Below, one piece after another: positions 4,704 to 7,178 of a stretch of DNA of 7,178 bases. The notes below the pieces were generated by a model. It was not told the DNA's origin. It saw nothing but the letters and a program-made list of their open reading frames with translations, and searched no databases. Origin of the DNA: JBQTJJ01 sp052387235. Lineage in GTDB: Bacteria > Actinomycetota > Acidimicrobiia > Acidimicrobiales > GCA-2861595. The stretch's first letter is position 1; every line of letters begins with the position of its first letter. The DNA lies in assembly GCA_052387235.1 (NCBI GenBank), contig JBQTJJ010000100.1, positions 1 through 7,178 of the forward strand, given 5' to 3'. The position numbers and the translations under genes were made by a program.

Positions 4704-4742
4704 ATAGCTCGCCATTTTGGCGAGCTATTTACTCGGGAGTGG
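4690..4742. repeat. 25-bp palindromic repeat between convergent genes, likely bidirectional terminator
   Basis: 4690-4714 is the perfect reverse complement of 4718-4742, around a 3-base centre (4715-4717). After a 3-base mismatch the dyad resumes for 8 more pairs (4679-4686 with 4746-4753), making a 75-base near-palindrome that reaches both neighbouring stop codons. It lies between the convergent nitroreductase and debranching genes and could end transcription from both sides, although it has no U-run. The same arm and centre occur once more at 126-155, so it is a dispersed repeat and not just a local hairpin. The stem centre (AGCTATTTACT) is AT-rich compared with its surroundings. Confidence 0.9.
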
Positions 4743-4751
4743 ACAGATCGG

Positions 4752-6911
4752 TCAGCGGGTGACGGGGTCGGCGGCGGTGAGCGGGTCGCGGGGGGTGGTG
4801 ACGACCTCGACGTCGGCGGGCAGGCCCTCGATCTTCACGTCGCCGTCCACCGCCGTCACGCCCACCCGCCGGCCGCCGAGCGGGATGCGCTCGACCCGCA
4901 GGCGGCCGACCTCGGGCGGCAGCGCCGGCGACAGCCAGACCCGCCCGTGGGGGACCCACGGCTCGAGGCGGAGCAGGGTGCGCAGGAACAGCAGGGGTGA
5001 CGCCGCCGACCAGGCCTGGGGCGAGCACGAGGTGGGGTACCCCACCACGCCGGGGAACTCGTCGCGCTCCAGGCCGGTGAACAGCTCCGGGAGCCGGCCC
5101 CCCTGGGACTCGGCCGCGTCGAGCATGGCCAGGATCACGCGCTGGGCCTCCTCCACGAACCCGTACCGCATGAGGCCGGCGGCGATGAGGGCGTTGTCGT
5201 GGGGCCAGACCGACCCGCAGTGGTAGCTGATCGGGTTGTAGCCGGCCATGGACGTGGCGAGGGTGCGGATCCCCCAGCCGCTGAACATCTCGGGCGACAG
5301 CAGGTGGGCCGCCACCCGCGCCGCCTTGTCGACGTCGACGATGCCGGTCCACAGGCAGTGGCCCATGTTGGAGGACAGCGCGTCCACCGGCCGCTTGCGG
5401 TGGTCCAGGGCCATGGCGAACCAGCCCCTGTCCTCCAGCCAGAAGTCCCGGTTGAACGCCTCCTTGAGGGCGGCCGCCTTGGCCCGGTAGCGCTCGTAGG
5501 TGGCGGTGTCGCCGTACTCGTGGGCGAAGTGGGCCCGGGCCAGATAGGCCGAGTACACGTAGCCCTGGACCTCGCACAAGGCGATGGGGGCCTTGGCCAC
5601 CTCGCCGTCGGCGAAGCGCACGCCGTCCCAGGAGTCCTTCCAGCCCTGGTTCACCAGGCCCCGGTCGGTGGCCCGCTTGTACTCGACGTAGCCGTCGCCG
5701 TCCCGGTCGCCGTAGTGCTCGACCCACTCGAGGGCGCGGTCGGCGTGGGGCAGGAGCTGGTCGACGATCTCGCCGGCCAGGCCCCACCGGCGCATCTCGC
5801 CCAGCAGCATGACGAACAGCGGAGTGGCGTCGGCCGTGCCGTAGTACACGTGCCCGCCACCCAGCGAGAGCGAGGCCGCCTCGCCGAAGCGCATCTCGTG
5901 GAGGATCTTGCCCGGCTCCTCGTCCTGGGCCGGGTCGACCCTGGTGCCCTGGAACCGGGCCAGCGTCTGGAGGACGCCCAGCGCCAGGTCGGGATCGACC
6001 AGCAGGGCCATCCAGGCCGTGATGATGGAGTCCCGGCCGAACAGGGTCATGAACCACGGGGCGCCGGCGGCCACCACCGTGCGCTCCGGGAAGTCGGGGT
6101 CGAAGATGCGCAGGGCGCCCAGGTCCTCGGCGCTGCGCAGCACGGCCCGGCGCAGGCCCTCGTGGTCGGTGGCCACGGCCGGCATCTGCTTGCGCCAGCG
6201 GGCCATGCGCTCCACCGGCGTGGCCCGGCCCACCGGCTCGCCGCAGGGGTAGCGGGGCTGGATCACCTCGGCGTCGATGACGGGGGTCAGCTGGATGCAC
6301 GTCTGCCACGACGAGCGGGCCGGGACGATGACCTCGAACACGGCCCGACCGGTGCCGAGCTGGGCCGGCTTGGAGAACGACACCCGCGCCGCCCGGCGCA
6401 TCGCCCCCCTCCGGACCCGGAAGACCAGGGTGCCGTCCTCCACCACCACGTCGAGCTCACGGTCGGTGTCGTTGCCGGCCCGACCCTCCTTCACCTCGAA
6501 GAGGTGGGCGAAGTCGGCCTCCATGACGAGCTCGATCTGGCAGTAGGAAGGTTCGTCGGCGAAGTTGCGGACCACCAGGTCCTCCCGCATCCCCCGCCCG
6601 ATGTAGCGGTGGCGGAAGACGAGCACGGTGCTGTCGGCCCGGCCGGCGCTTGGCCGGGTGCGGGAGATGAAGACCGCGCTGAAGGGGTCGCTGGTGGACG
6701 CGGCCAGGCTCTCGGGCCGCTGGCCGTTGATCCGCAGCTCGAGCCGGGACAGGAACCGGTTGTCCCGGAAGAACAGGCCGTGGGGGGCGCCCGCCGACAG
6801 GTCCCCCGACGAGCCCGAGATGCAGAACGCCGAGCCCTGCACCAGCGTCACGATGCCGTCGTGCTGGCCCAGTGCGACACTCTCGCCGCTGAAGTTCCAG
6901 GCGTCCGCCAT
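4752..6911 (-). CDS. Glycogen debranching-type glycosidase (amylo-alpha-1,6-glucosidase family)
   Basis: A 719-residue two-domain protein. The N-terminal beta-rich domain (about 15-215) matches the glycogen-debranching N-terminal type, with GAPHGLFFRDNRFLSRLELRING (41-63). The C-terminal (alpha/alpha)6 domain (about 240-650) carries APWFMTLFGRDSI (284-296), YVEYKRATDRGLVNQGWKDSWDG (408-430), SSNMGHCLWTG (513-523), ISYHCGSVWPHDN (561-573) and GGRLPELF (604-611). By analogy with debranching enzymes, an aspartate in GWKDSWDG (Asp426 or Asp429) and Glu609 are plausible catalytic acid and base; this is an inference. Members act on alpha-glucans or related oligosaccharides. No signal peptide is seen, so it should be cytoplasmic, and no other glycogen gene is nearby. 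ATG 6911 follows a TAGCCT box by six bases, suggesting leaderless expression. The stop is a TGA at 4752-4754, in the outer edge of the repeat dyad. Confidence 0.9.
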   Translation of the reverse strand: MADAWNFSGESVALGQHDGIVTLVQGSAFCISGSSGDLSAGAPHGLFFRDNRFLSRLELRINGQRPESLAASTSDPFSAVFISRTRPSAGRADSTVLVFRHRYIGRGMREDLVVRNFADEPSYCQIELVMEADFAHLFEVKEGRAGNDTDRELDVVVEDGTLVFRVRRGAMRRAARVSFSKPAQLGTGRAVFEVIVPARSSWQTCIQLTPVIDAEVIQPRYPCGEPVGRATPVERMARWRKQMPAVATDHEGLRRAVLRSAEDLGALRIFDPDFPERTVVAAGAPWFMTLFGRDSIITAWMALLVDPDLALGVLQTLARFQGTRVDPAQDEEPGKILHEMRFGEAASLSLGGGHVYYGTADATPLFVMLLGEMRRWGLAGEIVDQLLPHADRALEWVEHYGDRDGDGYVEYKRATDRGLVNQGWKDSWDGVRFADGEVAKAPIALCEVQGYVYSAYLARAHFAHEYGDTATYERYRAKAAALKEAFNRDFWLEDRGWFAMALDHRKRPVDALSSNMGHCLWTGIVDVDKAARVAAHLLSPEMFSGWGIRTLATSMAGYNPISYHCGSVWPHDNALIAAGLMRYGFVEEAQRVILAMLDAAESQGGRLPELFTGLERDEFPGVVGYPTSCSPQAWSAASPLLFLRTLLRLEPWVPHGRVWLSPALPPEVGRLRVERIPLGGRRVGVTAVDGDVKIEGLPADVEVVTTPRDPLTAADPVTR

Positions 6912-6917
6912 CCCGGG

Positions 6918-6923
6918 AGGCTA
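6918..6923 (-). promoter_or_regulatory. Candidate -10 box for the debranching enzyme gene
   Basis: Read on the - strand, TAGCCT is followed by CCCGGG and then the ATG at 6911, the spacing expected for a leaderless transcript starting at the A of the ATG. There is no ribosome site and no clear -35 box. The insertion-sequence remnant begins only a few dozen bases further upstream and may have replaced the original upstream region. Confidence 0.4.
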
Positions 6924-6960
6924 GGCCACTCCGGGTGGGAGCGGCCCGGGGCCGCCCCGG

Positions 6961-7178
6961 TCATTTCCCCTATCCGCGTAGTGCTAATACACTTGGGTGC
7001 GGCTCTTCTGGAGTGAGGCTCAGGCGGCCTGAGGGATGACGCCGTCGGCGGAGCGGGACTCGTGGATTCGCCGTCGTTCCTGATCGAGGTGGAACCGCCA
7101 GTACGTGTCGAAGTCGCCATTGGCCCGAACGGCTCGCAGCTTGAGGACCGCCTCGGCACCCTCCACGCTCCAGCGAGC
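6961..7178 (-). mobile_element. Right end of an ISKra4-type insertion sequence, continuing past the window
   Basis: The region contains the transposase C-terminus (7020-7178) and about 60 bases of 3' flank that is clearly more AT-rich (ATTTCCCCTATCC, GCTAATACACTT) than the sequence to its left. I place the inner boundary near 6961, at the composition step just after the GC palindrome at 6941-6955. The exact end, terminal inverted repeat and target duplication cannot be defined because the other end is outside the window. Confidence 0.5.
7020..7178 (-). CDS. ISKra4 family transposase, C-terminal fragment
   Basis: An open frame enters from the right window edge and runs 52 codons to a TGA at 7020-7022. 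It begins ARWSVEGAEAVLKLRAVRA and continues GDFDTYWRFHLDQERRRIHES before ending ADGVIPQAA. This resembles the end of ISKra4-type DDE transposases (GARW-leGAeavLrLRal-sgdwd-YW-fH---E). The tryptophan, the GAEAVLKLRA block and the YWRFH block are all present without frameshift, so this part looks intact. Whether the whole gene is functional cannot be judged, because the catalytic DDE residues lie outside the window. Codon choice is less extreme in GC than in the neighbours (CAA, AAT and GTT appear), fitting a mobile gene. Confidence 0.78.
   Translation of the reverse strand, partial: ARWSVEGAEAVLKLRAVRANGDFDTYWRFHLDQERRRIHESRSADGVIPQAA

Noticed and set aside
5199..7016. Long + strand open frame (about 605 codons) opposite the debranching enzyme.
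   Set aside because: It is antisense to a gene with full family motifs, is low-complexity in V/G/H/A/L, and has no domain features.
1..7178. tRNA genes, CRISPR arrays, prophage or defence genes.
   Set aside because: No cloverleaf with tRNA consensus bases, no regularly spaced repeats, and no genes of those classes were seen on either strand.

Overview
The window is very GC-rich DNA with many GTG starts, almost no strong Shine-Dalgarno sites, and several start codons placed 6-10 bases after a TAnnnT-like box, as in leaderless transcripts. With the gene content (HhH-GPD protein of the actinobacterial type, ThiS, ThiE, YdjA-type nitroreductase, two-domain debranching enzyme) this suggests an actinobacterium. 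Acidimicrobiia is my best guess, but it is an inference.

Layout. Positions 1-174 hold no gene I can support, only one copy of a short repeat (126-155). A tight three-gene + strand operon follows: HhH-GPD base-excision-type protein (175-768), thiS (768-974) and thiE (971-1624), with overlapping stop and start codons. Convergent to it on the - strand are an alpha/beta hydrolase (1632-2399) and, just upstream of that, a 70-residue Ada-like zinc-ribbon protein (2466-2678). Positions 2679-2969 contain no convincing gene, but about 175 nt of it (2738-2912) folds into four helices meeting at a junction with no unpaired bases. This is very likely an unrecognised structured RNA. A 13-bp hairpin with a UUCG loop (read on -) lies beside it. 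Next comes a membrane-anchored protein of unknown function (2970-3437, -), divergent from an MBL-fold hydrolase (3491-4096, +) and a YdjA-type nitroreductase (4104-4703, +). A near-perfect 24-25 bp inverted repeat (4690-4742) separates the nitroreductase from the convergent glycogen-debranching-type glycosidase (4752-6911, -). The right edge holds the C-terminal 52 codons of an ISKra4-family transposase (7020-7178, -), cut by the window end.

How it works together. Only HhH/thiS/thiE and MBL/nitroreductase look like real operons. ThiS and ThiE act in thiamine phosphate synthesis; thiG and thiO are not here. The rest look like ordinary chromosomal genes with unrelated roles. The two most unusual items are the cloverleaf-like RNA candidate and the short repeat. 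The repeat occurs as a half copy before the first operon and as a full palindrome between the convergent genes, where it supplies the nitroreductase stop codon.
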